NCBI GenBank assembly: GCA_029882335.1
Contig: JAOUKW010000057.1
Coordinates: forward strand, 1 to 15,411
Length of the DNA: 15,411 nt
Reading direction: 5' to 3'
From: Candidatus Heimdallarchaeota archaeon
GTDB taxonomy: Archaea > Asgardarchaeota > Heimdallarchaeia > Heimdallarchaeales > Kariarchaeaceae
The position numbers were made by a program, and so were the translations under genes. Shown piece by piece: positions 1-7,109 of this stretch. The first letter of the stretch is position 1. The number at the start of each line of letters is the position of its first letter. The notes under the pieces are model-generated. The model saw nothing but the letters and a program-made list of their open reading frames with translations. It was not told the DNA's origin and did not search any database.

Positions 1-2014
1 GACCATTAATAGTCATACTTACCGAAGTTACATTTGAACTTAGATCAAATCCTGCATATAATCTCTCCATATCCTCAACACTACAAATAGAAACACCACT
101 TGTACCAATTTTTCCATAGATATCAGGTCTTTCATGAGGATCTTCACCATACAAAGTTACAGAATCAAATGCAGTAGATAAACGTACAGCCTTGTGATCT
201 TTAGATAAATAATGAAATCTCTTATTTGTTCTTTCCGGAGGACCTTCACCTGCAAACATTCGGGTAGGATCTTCTTCTGTTCTTTTAAATGGAAAAACAC
301 CTGCTGTATAGGGAAACTCACCAGGAACATTCTCTAATTTTATCCATTGTAATATCTCACCCATATCTTTAAACCTAGGTAAACAAATCAAAGGAATCTT
401 AATATTGGATAATGAGGTTGAAAACGTTGGTACTACAATGGTTTTACCCCTTACGGAATATGAAAATTCATCAGATTGATATGCAGAAACCAAATCATCC
501 CAATCATCTAGTAATCTCTGATTTTCCTCCGTGATTTGTTGTTTGAGTTCAGATATTTTTCCATCAATTATACTTATATTTTTTTCATCAAAAGCATCAA
601 ATAATAATTCACGACTCGATGATAATTGCCATACTTTTCTTGAAAATTCTGCCTGTTGATAAACTTCTTCCTTATAATTCTCAACTGTTTCTGCAATTTC
701 AGCCAAGTATCTCACTCGTTCTGGTGGCACAATAAATTGTCTATTTGAATTTCCAGTTGGTAAATCTTGTAGGTTGCTTAATTGTGATTCAAAGCCACCG
801 TATTTTTCATTGAGAAATGCCATTAATGCAAGATAAAGAGAATTCACCCCTGCATCATTGAACTGAGATGCCATTGTTCCGAAAATAGGTAGAGTTTCAT
901 CAGGATTTTGATTGAAATCAAATAATTTTCGACCCCTCCTATACTGCTTCCTTACATCACGTAGAGCATCAATAGAACCTCTACGTTCAAATTTATTAAT
1001 AACTATGAAATCAGCATAATCAATCATGTCAATTTTTTCCAATTGAGTTGCAGCACCATAATCTGCAGTCATCACGTAGATAGAACAATCAGTGAGATCA
1101 ATAATCTCAGTATCTGATTGACCAATTCCACTTGTCTCCACAATAATTAAATCGAAATTTTCTTTTTTACAAATATTAATTGCCTGTGATATTGCTTTGC
1201 TGGTAGCTACATTCGCTCTCCGAGTGGCAAATGAACGCATAAATATACGATCGGAATAAGTTAAAGAATTCATTCGTATTCTATCTGCTAGGAGTGCTCC
1301 ACCTGTTTTTCTTTTTGTGGGATCAACCGATAAAATAGCCACTCTTCTAGTATTAAAATCATTTACAAATCTCCTAACCAATTCATCAGTCAGAGATGAC
1401 TTACCCGCTCCACCGGTACCTGTAATCCCCAGTACAGGGATCAATGAATTCACCTCTTCTGCGGGTTCAACATCTATTTTCTTACCTTCAAGAATGGATT
1501 CTTCAATTAAAGATATTGAATTGGATACAGCAGTAAAATTGGATTTCAAGTAATTTTTGGATTTCGGGGGGAAATCGCATTCCTTCAAGATGTAATTAAT
1601 CATTCCTTGTGGTCCCATTTCCCTACCGTCGTCTGGAGAAAAAATTCTTGAAATACCATATTCATGGAGTTCCGCAATTTCATCAGGAATTATTACACCT
1701 CCACCTCCTCCAAATATTTTAACATGCTCATATCCATTTTCATTGAGTAAATCTCTCATGTATTTGAAAAATTCAATATGACCACCTTGATAACTGGAGA
1801 TGGTAACACCCTGAACATTTTCTTGGATTGCAGCATTAACGATATCTTTTACACTACGATTATGCCCAAGATGAATAACTTCTACACCTGAATCCTGTAA
1901 TATTCGTCGGATCATGTTAATACTTGCGTCATGACCATCAAAAAGAGATGTTGCACTAATAATTCTTATTTTATGCTTGGTTTGGTAAATATCTCCTAAT
2001 TCAGTAAATTGCAT
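1..2014 (-). CDS. icmF: Fused isobutyryl-CoA mutase IcmF, N-terminal 671 residues (partial)
   Basis: The reading frame starts at ATG 2014, with an in-frame TAA six codons upstream, and runs off the left edge. It matches the IcmF order: B12 domain, G-protein chaperone, mutase. The cobalamin-binding domain is at about residues 15-145, with SLFDGHDAS at 23-31 (His28 is the expected lower cobalt ligand) and a glycine run FGGGGGV at 101-107. The MeaB-like GTPase has P-loop GTGGAGKSS at 199-207, ETSGIGQSD at 293-301 and NKFE at 340-343. A linker follows, and the mutase domain opens with PYTAGVFPFKR at 568-578, RMFAGEGPPERTN at 585-597 and STAFDSVTLYGEDP at 613-626. Family members are about 1,080 residues, so roughly 40% lies outside. 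IcmF interconverts isobutyryl-CoA and n-butyryl-CoA, and the G domain gates cofactor loading and repair. PFKR instead of the methylmalonyl-CoA mutase signature favours IcmF over MCM. Substrate preference cannot be settled, because later pocket residues are missing. Confidence 0.93.
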   Translation of the reverse strand, partial: MQFTELGDIYQTKHKIRIISATSLFDGHDASINMIRRILQDSGVEVIHLGHNRSVKDIVNAAIQENVQGVTISSYQGGHIEFFKYMRDLLNENGYEHVKIFGGGGGVIIPDEIAELHEYGISRIFSPDDGREMGPQGMINYILKECDFPPKSKNYLKSNFTAVSNSISLIEESILEGKKIDVEPAEEVNSLIPVLGITGTGGAGKSSLTDELVRRFVNDFNTRRVAILSVDPTKRKTGGALLADRIRMNSLTYSDRIFMRSFATRRANVATSKAISQAINICKKENFDLIIVETSGIGQSDTEIIDLTDCSIYVMTADYGAATQLEKIDMIDYADFIVINKFERRGSIDALRDVRKQYRRGRKLFDFNQNPDETLPIFGTMASQFNDAGVNSLYLALMAFLNEKYGGFESQLSNLQDLPTGNSNRQFIVPPERVRYLAEIAETVENYKEEVYQQAEFSRKVWQLSSSRELLFDAFDEKNISIIDGKISELKQQITEENQRLLDDWDDLVSAYQSDEFSYSVRGKTIVVPTFSTSLSNIKIPLICLPRFKDMGEILQWIKLENVPGEFPYTAGVFPFKRTEEDPTRMFAGEGPPERTNKRFHYLSKDHKAVRLSTAFDSVTLYGEDPHERPDIYGKIGTSGVSICSVEDMERLYAGFDLSSNVTSVSMTING

Positions 2015-2145
2015 TGGTTCAAGATTATATTATTCTCCGCTAAGAAAATTGTTATGATATGTATGAATAATAAAGATGAAAATTTTTTCACAGTTTTCAA
2101 TTTAGATAAAGTTAATATTCTAGAATTGACTTATATAAGGATATT

Positions 2146-2484
2146 ATGAAAACAGATAACATTGATGTTAAATTACTTAAATTACGAAAAATGCTGATAC
2201 AAGTCGCACTAATGGATGGTAATATATCCAAAGATGAACAAAATATCATTAATAATGTAGATATGCATATTCCGGATTTGAAAAAAATCATAAAAAAAGC
2301 ATATGGTGATGGTGTTGTCACTGAAGAAGAAAAAGTAAAAATCCATAATTATCTCAAACAGATTATGAATAATGCGGTTTCTGTGGCAAAAACGGATAAA
2401 AGACTGGAGAATGAAGAACAAATTCTATTACAGCAAATAAAGAATATATTGATTTTAATTCAGCAGGAAGTTTCAATAGCCTAA
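2146..2484 (+). CDS. Small acidic helical protein with three internal repeats (TerB-like)
   Basis: This 112-residue protein has no signal peptide or membrane segment. It contains three repeats spaced about 30 residues apart: ALMDGNISKDEQNII (21-35), AYGDGVVTEEEKVKI (52-66) and AKTDKRLENEEQILL (81-95). The shared pattern is A-x-x-D-[GK]-x-hydrophobic-x-x-[DE]-E followed by an amphipathic helix. This resembles the D-G-x-[IV]-s-x-x-E turns of TerB-like helical domains. The turns lack the second Asp of a true EF-hand loop, so calcium binding is not supported. Two start codons are possible: ATG 2146, with a weak TATA-like stretch at 2113-2119, and ATG 2191 (M16). The stronger TATA box at 2131-2138 lies too close to the first ATG to serve it. 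The gene diverges from icmF and is separated from the next hydrolase by 97 bases. Its function is unknown. Confidence 0.75.
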   Translation: MKTDNIDVKLLKLRKMLIQVALMDGNISKDEQNIINNVDMHIPDLKKIIKKAYGDGVVTEEEKVKIHNYLKQIMNNAVSVAKTDKRLENEEQILLQQIKNILILIQQEVSIA

Positions 2485-2550
2485 TTATGATAAATAAATA
2501 TGTTCATATTATTTTCATCGATGAATCAATTCTTTAATCATTATGATATG

Positions 2551-2559
2551 AATTATATT
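2551..2559 (+). promoter_or_regulatory. TATA-like box of the alpha/beta hydrolase gene
   Basis: AATTATATT is centred about 27 bases before ATG 2582, the spacing expected for a leaderless archaeal transcript. There is no clear Shine-Dalgarno sequence between box and start, which agrees with leaderless translation. Confidence 0.45.
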
Positions 2560-2581
2560 GAAGAATTTAGGTAGCTAAATA

Positions 2582-3364
2582 ATGGATAAACTGACGTACA
2601 AGAGTATTGGAAATGGATCTAATTTATTTTGTTTAATTCATCCTTTTCCAGCCAATAATAGAATATTTGATAAAGTTACAAGTTATTTAGAAGCAGATAA
2701 TTGGAAAATAATTCTCCCTGATTTACCAGGATTTGGAGAATCACTTGGTGATGAAAATAAGGAAAATTGGTCAATGAATGAACTTGCAGAACAAATTAAT
2801 TTAATAATTGACGACTTAAACTTTGAAAAATTAGTTCTTGGTGGCGTTAGTATGGGAGGATATGTAACCATGGCATATGAAAAATTATATCCAAATAAAG
2901 CAAATGCATTAATATTAGCGAATACTCGTGATTCAAAAGATAGTGATGGTGGTCAATCTCGAGATGTAGCTATTGAGATGATACAGTCGGGAGAAAGAAA
3001 TAAATGGATTAAAACATTCTTAATCCCCAAATTATTTGGATTAACTACCTTAACCACTAAGAGAAAAATCATGTTGGATGCATTAGAACTAATATCAAAT
3101 ACTCCTGATTATGCATTTATTCAAAGTTTAAGAGGAATGAAAATGAGAGAGGATAGTAGAGATTTACTAAGCAAGATTGAAATCCCAGTATTAATCATAA
3201 CTGGTGAAGAAGATGAACTAACAGGTCCCTCCATAGCTCAAGAAATGATGCACTCGTATAAGAAGGCGCAACTGGAGATAATAGCAGAAGCAGGTCATTA
3301 CGCACCAATTGAAAACCCTGCAGAATTCGGTACTGTTATTCACAAATTTCTAAAAACAATCTAA
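2582..3364 (+). CDS. Alpha/beta-hydrolase fold protein
   Basis: This is a 260-residue cytosolic protein with a complete alpha/beta-hydrolase core. An HPFP oxyanion-type motif is at 20-23, followed by DLPGFGES at 47-54, the nucleophile elbow GVSMGG (Ser90) at 88-93, an acid in TGEEDELT (Asp211) at 207-214, and the catalytic histidine in GHYAPIENP (His239) at 238-246. The helical cap lies between about 120 and 185. The length is normal and all three triad residues are present. The family includes esterases, C-C bond hydrolases and haloperoxidase-like enzymes, and nothing here identifies the substrate. It faces an ArsR-type gene tail to tail with a 6-base gap, so the two are not cotranscribed. 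A regulatory link cannot be inferred from that arrangement alone. Confidence 0.9.
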   Translation: MDKLTYKSIGNGSNLFCLIHPFPANNRIFDKVTSYLEADNWKIILPDLPGFGESLGDENKENWSMNELAEQINLIIDDLNFEKLVLGGVSMGGYVTMAYEKLYPNKANALILANTRDSKDSDGGQSRDVAIEMIQSGERNKWIKTFLIPKLFGLTTLTTKRKIMLDALELISNTPDYAFIQSLRGMKMREDSRDLLSKIEIPVLIITGEEDELTGPSIAQEMMHSYKKAQLEIIAEAGHYAPIENPAEFGTVIHKFLKTI

Positions 3365-3370
3365 GTTTAC

Positions 3371-3703
3371 CTAGGAGATATTTTTTCTCAAGCATGAAGA
3401 TATTTCCTCATAAATCTCATCAACCAAGTCACCTGCAACATGTAATAATTGAGATATTATTATTGATGATAATTGATAATATACTTCTCTGCCAACTCTT
3501 TGCGCTTTTACAATATTACAATCTTTCAAGCTTCTCAGATGTGATGACACATTTGGTTGTCCGAGTCCAGTTAACTCAACTATTTGAGATACATTCATTG
3601 GTTGTTCAGAAAGACATTGAAGAATTTGTAATCTAGATAAATCAGATAGCCCAGTGAAAATCCTTGATTTCAATTTTAATCTATCTACTTTTAATGTTTC
3701 CAC
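3371..3703 (-). CDS. ArsR/SmtB-family winged-helix transcriptional regulator
   Basis: This 110-residue protein starts at GTG 3703, and an in-frame TAG two codons upstream rules out a longer form. The fold is a classic ArsR winged helix. GLSDLSRLQILQCL (18-31) matches the family's conserved second helix. The recognition helix-turn-helix is at about 37-59 (NVSQIVELTGLGQPNVSSHL at 37-56), and the beta wing is at about 64-78 (KAQRVGREVYYQL at 66-78). Cysteines are at 30, 62 and 104. Cys62 and Cys104 sit near where the metal-sensing CmtR subgroup has cysteines, but the CxxxC pair of that group is not complete, so metal sensing is possible but unproven. A weak TATA-like CTTAATAA lies about 28 bases upstream on the minus strand, near 3731. 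The target operon is not identifiable. Confidence 0.88.
   Translation of the reverse strand: METLKVDRLKLKSRIFTGLSDLSRLQILQCLSEQPMNVSQIVELTGLGQPNVSSHLRSLKDCNIVKAQRVGREVYYQLSSIIISQLLHVAGDLVDEIYEEISSCLRKNIS
3381..3390 (+). terminator. Possible T-tract terminator of the hydrolase gene
   Basis: A run of six T followed by CTCA begins 17 bases after the hydrolase stop codon and lies inside the 3' end of the convergent ArsR-type gene. Archaeal termination commonly uses such T tracts without a stem-loop, and I see no strong hairpin before it. Confidence 0.35.
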
Positions 3704-3961
3704 TAGCTATAAATATGTTATTTGTGATTATTAAGATTTTAGTACACCAATTGTATTTATTACCACATTGATATTATTTATAATCATATTTCCAATTACT
3801 AATCATAATTGTCGTATATTTTCGCAATTTATATTATAATTTTAATTTTATCAAAAATTGTATCTTGAGATGGTCATTACTGAAAATACGTAGTTATCTC
3901 GATACACATTTTAGGAGTGAATCATCGTTTATGTAAATTATCTAAAACTAGTAGTTATTGC
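3704..3961. other. AT-rich intergenic region between the arsR-type gene and the end of taw1
   Basis: These 258 bases lie behind the ArsR-type start and taw1's stop. I see no reading frame with a plausible start signal. The element TTTTAGGAGTG at 3909-3919 recurs at 10115-10125. The frame that opens on its GTG is only 18 codons long. No tRNA-like or strong hairpin structure is visible. Confidence 0.5.
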
Positions 3962-4942
3962 TTAAATATTTAACATTCTCCAATCATAATCTTCCTCTGC
4001 CATGAGGACGCAACATGATGAAGCAGATTGATCTATAATTTGTAATTTTTCTGAATTTTCACATATCTGATGAGAAAACTCAACAATATCCACTAAGTCC
4101 GGCATTCTATCATAACCCATATTTTCTCTTGCATCACCTACTGATACAAATCCCTTTGCTTCAAGAAAATGTGCCCCTGACATATCAAATAACTTAGCAT
4201 ATTTCTCAGGTTCTACCATATTTTTTCCTTTGACTAATGTTAATCGGATTACTTTTCTTGTATTTAGACTTGGCATTAGATTAATCGTTTCCATGAGTGA
4301 TTGCCAAGCTTCTTTTGGATTAAAGGGTCTAGTAATTGCAGAATGAGCTCTAGGAGAAGCACCAGCAAGTGTTAGATAAAGTTGGGTTGGAAGGTTTTGC
4401 AATTCTGCAAGTACTTGGGGATGTGTACCATTAGTAACAAGAAATGTAGATAATCCTTTTTTATGACAAATTCCGAGAAATTCATCCAAATGCTTGTACA
4501 ACGTAGGTTCTCCAGAAAGGGAAATTGCCACATGTTTTGGTTGATTTGAATCTTGCCATTTTTCTCGATCTACCTTGGGATGACCACCATAACCACTCAT
4601 TAATTGTAATTGACCCCTGATCATCTCTTCAACAATTATTTCTGGGTCATCATGATTAAAACCATCCATTGAATCACCCAGTGCATAGCTTTCAGATCGC
4701 CAACAGAAGAGACATCGTTCGGTACACCAAGTCAATGCAGGACTCATTTGGATACATTGAAAAGAATTGATACCATAGAATTTGTTTTTATAACAACTTC
4801 CTTGATCCTGAATATCTTTTTTAGTCCAATGGCAAAGTTTTACACCAGAATGATTTCCAACTAAGAAATATTGTTGTGATTTTAATTTATCTCTTAATTC
4901 TTGATTAATACCTAATTGTAGATTTACAATAGGTGAGTCCAT
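3962..4942 (-). CDS. taw1: 4-demethylwyosine synthase, tRNA-Phe (Taw1/TYW1 type)
   Basis: This radical-SAM enzyme condenses pyruvate with N1-methylguanosine-37 of tRNA-Phe to give the tricyclic base 4-demethylwyosine, the second step of wyosine synthesis. It has 326 residues, the normal length of the archaeal stand-alone form. The SAM cluster motif is WCTERCLFCWR (Cys73, Cys77, Cys80). Upstream, Cys37, Cys50 and Cys63 are spaced 13 and 13 residues apart. That spacing is diagnostic of the second 4Fe-4S cluster of archaeal TYW1, and the offset between the two sets also matches. LSGEPTLYKHLDEF (146-159) and LVTNGTHP are the usual following radical-SAM strands. ATG 4942 follows a minus-strand TATA-like box at about 24 bases. 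The gene is transcribed alone, divergent from the UPF0147 gene. Confidence 0.95.
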   Translation of the reverse strand: MDSPIVNLQLGINQELRDKLKSQQYFLVGNHSGVKLCHWTKKDIQDQGSCYKNKFYGINSFQCIQMSPALTWCTERCLFCWRSESYALGDSMDGFNHDDPEIIVEEMIRGQLQLMSGYGGHPKVDREKWQDSNQPKHVAISLSGEPTLYKHLDEFLGICHKKGLSTFLVTNGTHPQVLAELQNLPTQLYLTLAGASPRAHSAITRPFNPKEAWQSLMETINLMPSLNTRKVIRLTLVKGKNMVEPEKYAKLFDMSGAHFLEAKGFVSVGDARENMGYDRMPDLVDIVEFSHQICENSEKLQIIDQSASSCCVLMAEEDYDWRMLNI

Positions 4943-4956
4943 AATTGATATCTACA

Positions 4957-4970
4957 TTTATTATTTATCA
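4957..4970 (-). promoter_or_regulatory. TATA-like box of taw1
   Basis: Read on the minus strand the sequence is TGATAAATAATAAAT. Its centre is about 24 bases before ATG 4942, and no Shine-Dalgarno sequence intervenes, which fits a leaderless transcript. Confidence 0.45.
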
Positions 4971-5080
4971 ATAGTCTGATAGAATCACTAACGTATACTT
5001 AATGGAATTTGAACAAAGAATTTCAAATCGATGCTATTTTTTTATTGTATTAATCCGATGATTATAAAACCTAAATTGAA

Positions 5081-5087
5081 TATATAA
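5081..5087 (+). promoter_or_regulatory. TATA box of the UPF0147 gene
   Basis: TATATAA is a near-consensus archaeal TATA box. Transcription starting about 25 bases downstream would give a short leader of about 18 bases that carries the GAGGTG ribosome binding site. A second TATA-like ATTATAAAA is at 5060-5068. Confidence 0.5.
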
Positions 5088-5115
5088 CAGTATAGCTTTT
5101 AATTTTTTCTCAATA

Positions 5116-5121
5116 GAGGTG
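5116..5121 (+). promoter_or_regulatory. Shine-Dalgarno sequence that sets the UPF0147 start
   Basis: GAGGTG lies six bases before ATG 5128. An in-frame GTG at 5119 overlaps this site and would add three residues, but it would have no ribosome binding site of its own, so ATG 5128 is preferred. Confidence 0.7.
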
Positions 5122-5127
5122 GGTTAC

Positions 5128-5439
5128 ATGTCATCTTCGGACGACCAAATTAAAGAAGCCATAGAAATTTTGACACAAATATCGGAGGATCAAAGTGTCC
5201 CGAGAAATATCAGAAGAACTGCAATTAAAAGCGTAGAAACATTAAATGATAAAGAAATGGATATTGCTGTAAGAGCAATTAATGCCATTGAATTATTAGA
5301 AGATTCTACGTCGGATCCAAATTGTCCATTTCATTGCCGAACAATGCTCTGGCAAGCAATTACTCGTTTAGAGTTGCCAGGAGAAGATGATGACGATGAA
5401 TGGGAATATTATGATGAAGAAGACGAGGATTACGTCTAA
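5128..5439 (+). CDS. UPF0147 family protein with acidic C-terminal tail
   Basis: This 103-residue protein matches the archaeal UPF0147 family through its helical core at residues 5-82: IKEAIEILTQISEDQSVPRN (8-27), AVRAINAIELLED and the closing SDPNCPFHCRTMLWQ. The family is archaeal and its function is not established. Two features stand out. CPFHC at 66-70 brings two cysteines and a histidine close together, where I recall other members having non-cysteine residues. The last 20 residues, from Pro84 on, form a strongly acidic tail (DDDDEWEYYDEEDEDY) beyond the core. The core alone would be about 83 residues, near the family's usual size. The gene lies 21 bases before a tRNA gene on the same strand, so the two may share a transcript. 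Confidence 0.85.
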   Translation: MSSSDDQIKEAIEILTQISEDQSVPRNIRRTAIKSVETLNDKEMDIAVRAINAIELLEDSTSDPNCPFHCRTMLWQAITRLELPGEDDDDEWEYYDEEDEDYV

Positions 5440-5460
5440 AAGCACCATAATATCGTCATT

Positions 5461-5564
5461 GGCGAGGTACTCAAGTCTGGTCCAAGAGGATGGTCTCGAA
5501 TTCCAAACTGGTAAGAGCTAACCATTGTGCTACGCACTCGAGGGTTCAAATCCCTCTCTCGTCA
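5461..5564 (+). tRNA. tRNA-Ser(CGA) with a 19-base intron
   Basis: The acceptor strands GGCGAGG (5461-5467) and TCTCGTC (5557-5563) pair over seven positions with two G-U wobbles. The discriminator is A5564 and no CCA is encoded. The D stem has three pairs (CTC/GAG, with GG in the loop). The anticodon stem is ATGGT (5490-5494) with ACCAT (5521-5525). The long variable arm GTGC-TAC-GCAC marks a class II tRNA. The T arm is GAGGG-TTCAAAT-CCCTC. The 26 bases between the anticodon-stem strands reduce to a 7-base loop CTCGAAA if 5501-5519 is removed at the usual 37/38 site, giving anticodon CGA (5497-5499) for UCG codons. The bases around the junctions form a relaxed bulge-helix-bulge: CTC pairs with GAG, with three-base bulges AA|T and CT|A. 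A leucine tRNA is the alternative for a class II form, but no leucine anticodon fits. Confidence 0.88.
5501..5519 (+). other. Intron in the tRNA-Ser(CGA) gene
   Basis: This 19-base insertion sits between nucleotides 37 and 38 of the anticodon loop, the canonical archaeal tRNA intron site. It can form a small CCA-AAC-TGG hairpin. The splice junctions lie in the three-base bulges flanking a CTC/GAG helix, with G35 opposite A instead of a fourth pair, so the motif is relaxed. Removal would be by the archaeal tRNA splicing endonuclease. Confidence 0.8.
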
Positions 5565-7052
5565 CTAAGTAAGAGTTAACATTTTATCATATCTTCTGCT
5601 TTCTTTTTCTAGGGATGTATCATCATAATTTGAAATAAATAATTTTTTACGTATTTGAATAAAAACAGGATAATTTACTGCCTCTCCAACAAGAAGAGCT
5701 TCTCCTACACCAAGATCAGAAATTAATCCCAAGGTCTCAGCATTTATGCCCTCTGATGTTCGTCCAATGTAGGTTAAATCATGTGGATTCAATATTCTAA
5801 GAATTAAGTGAGAGTTACATTGCGATAGTGCTGTAGTTGATAGATTAATCGGTCTCTGACTAATTAAAACCAATGAACATAAAAATTTCCTACCTTCTCT
5901 TGCTATTGTATGTATAATTGATTTGGATTCACTACTCTCAATTTCAGGACAGAATTGATGAGCTTCTTCTATGAAATTAATTATTGGTGGAATTACCCTA
6001 GTTCGTCTCAATTCAAATAATCTAGTAAGAAAATAGTGAACAATAATACGTTTTTTCCACAATGAAGTAAATGATGACAAATCAAAAATAAGTAATTTAC
6101 CTGGTTGAATCTCGTTTTCCAACATTGGATTCTCAGTACTACTAAATAAATATGAATTTTGTAGTTGCAACATCCATCCAAAAAGAGCCTCTTTAACCAG
6201 TGGATTCATTTCTCTCTGTTGAATATTACTTATTATTTGATCTATAGTAAATGGTTTTTGTTGGGCAGATAATGATTTTAAAATCAATGATAATTCTCTT
6301 CCTTGAGCATGACTCATAGAAGGTATAATTTTGTAAAAGTCACCCACACTCATATTATTTAGTGCCAATTTAATATCTGAACCTGAATATACAACTACCT
6401 CTGAATTCTCAAATACAGGATTATTGGTGATGGATTTCAATCCTTTATACTCCCCATGTACATCAAAAAGTACTATACAGGGTCTCCCCTGATTAATTTG
6501 CCGTCTCAATAATTCTTCAATTAAAACTGAGGTAGTGTATGATTTTCCACCTCCTGAAATAGATAAAATTGCCAAATGTTTTTGTAAAATCCTATCTAAA
6601 TTTATCTTTGCCAACACTTTGGATTGTTTTACTTTTCCTAAATACATACCATTAGCATCCATACCTAGAAACTCTTCAAGTATATTTTCAGACACAGAAT
6701 AGACCTTCACACCTGGCATCACTGGTTTTGTTGATCGTTGTTTAATGGAATTAAGATAACTTCCCAATATCTTTACCTTGGCAATTAAATAATCCCACCT
6801 ATCTGCGGGATAAATTGTATTTAAAGCAGAAGATGTAGAAGAACCATGGATAATATCTGCTGAAGAGTAATATCGATTAACTCTCCGTAAAGATTGAATT
6901 ACACCAAGAATTTTCTCATCCATATGATCTACTTGAATAAATGTTCCATTTTCGATTGAATCTCGAATTGTACTTTCTGAAATTACGAAATGAAATTCTT
7001 GTGGAGTTGGTGTTTCATGAGTTGCAATAACAACCCCTATTTCTCGATCCAA
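5565..7052 (-). CDS. herA: HerA DNA translocase (end-resection ATPase)
   Basis: HerA is a hexameric FtsK/VirD4-type ATPase that translocates on DNA. With NurA it resects double-strand ends for homologous recombination. The 495-residue protein has an N-terminal HAS-type beta region (about 1-145). It then shows Walker A SISGGGKSYT at 164-173 (Lys170), FDVHGEY at 196-202 typical of HerA, a Walker B-like INFIEEAHQF at 358-367 (Glu362/363), the ISQRP sensor segment at 398-402, and a conserved arginine in HLILRI. The length is normal. The start is TTG 7052: an in-frame TAA lies eight codons upstream with no ATG or GTG between, and a TATA-like box at 26 bases fits a leaderless TTG. The gene follows nurA by 57 bases. 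Its TAG stop begins at the base next to the tRNA-Ser 3' end. Confidence 0.93.
   Translation of the reverse strand: MDREIGVVIATHETPTPQEFHFVISESTIRDSIENGTFIQVDHMDEKILGVIQSLRRVNRYYSSADIIHGSSTSSALNTIYPADRWDYLIAKVKILGSYLNSIKQRSTKPVMPGVKVYSVSENILEEFLGMDANGMYLGKVKQSKVLAKINLDRILQKHLAILSISGGGKSYTTSVLIEELLRRQINQGRPCIVLFDVHGEYKGLKSITNNPVFENSEVVVYSGSDIKLALNNMSVGDFYKIIPSMSHAQGRELSLILKSLSAQQKPFTIDQIISNIQQREMNPLVKEALFGWMLQLQNSYLFSSTENPMLENEIQPGKLLIFDLSSFTSLWKKRIIVHYFLTRLFELRRTRVIPPIINFIEEAHQFCPEIESSESKSIIHTIAREGRKFLCSLVLISQRPINLSTTALSQCNSHLILRILNPHDLTYIGRTSEGINAETLGLISDLGVGEALLVGEAVNYPVFIQIRKKLFISNYDDTSLEKESRRYDKMLTLT
5582..5610 (+). terminator. Possible T-rich terminator after tRNA-Ser
   Basis: TTTT at 5582-5585 is followed by a pyrimidine-rich tract with T3 and T5 runs at 5594-5610, starting 18 bases past the mature tRNA end. 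The tract lies in the 3' coding part of herA on the other strand, so a tRNA transcript would extend antisense into herA. Confidence 0.35.
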
Positions 7053-7071
7053 AATAATATATCTATACGAT

Positions 7072-7084
7072 GGTTATTTATAAA
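7072..7084 (-). promoter_or_regulatory. TATA-like box of herA
   Basis: On the minus strand the sequence TTTATAAATAACC is centred about 26 bases before the TTG start at 7052. This suggests herA can be transcribed on its own as well as from the upstream pyrG-nurA cluster. Confidence 0.5.
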
Positions 7085-7109
7085 GATGAGTGGGATACTT
7101 GAAAGTGAA

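Noticed and set aside
1317..1553. Plus-strand reading frame of 78 codons
   Set aside because: It lies wholly inside the G domain of IcmF on the other strand, including the antisense of its P-loop, and has no domain pattern or start signal.
2146..2484. EF-hand calcium-binding protein
   Set aside because: The three D-G turns lack the second acidic ligand (DxDG) and the full 12-residue loop pattern, so calcium binding is not supported.
3394..3636. Plus-strand reading frame of 80 codons
   Set aside because: It overlaps the well-supported ArsR-type gene in antisense and has no ribosome binding site or recognisable domain.
4014..4075. C/D box-like motifs (ATGATGA, CTGA, CTGATGA)
   Set aside because: They fall in the taw1 coding region antisense, no terminal D box follows at the right distance, and such short motifs are frequent in AT-rich DNA.
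5461..5564. tRNA-Leu instead of tRNA-Ser
   Set aside because: A73 and the class II shape would allow it, but with the intron at 37/38 and T33 in place the anticodon reads CGA. No alternative boundary gives a leucine anticodon behind a T33.
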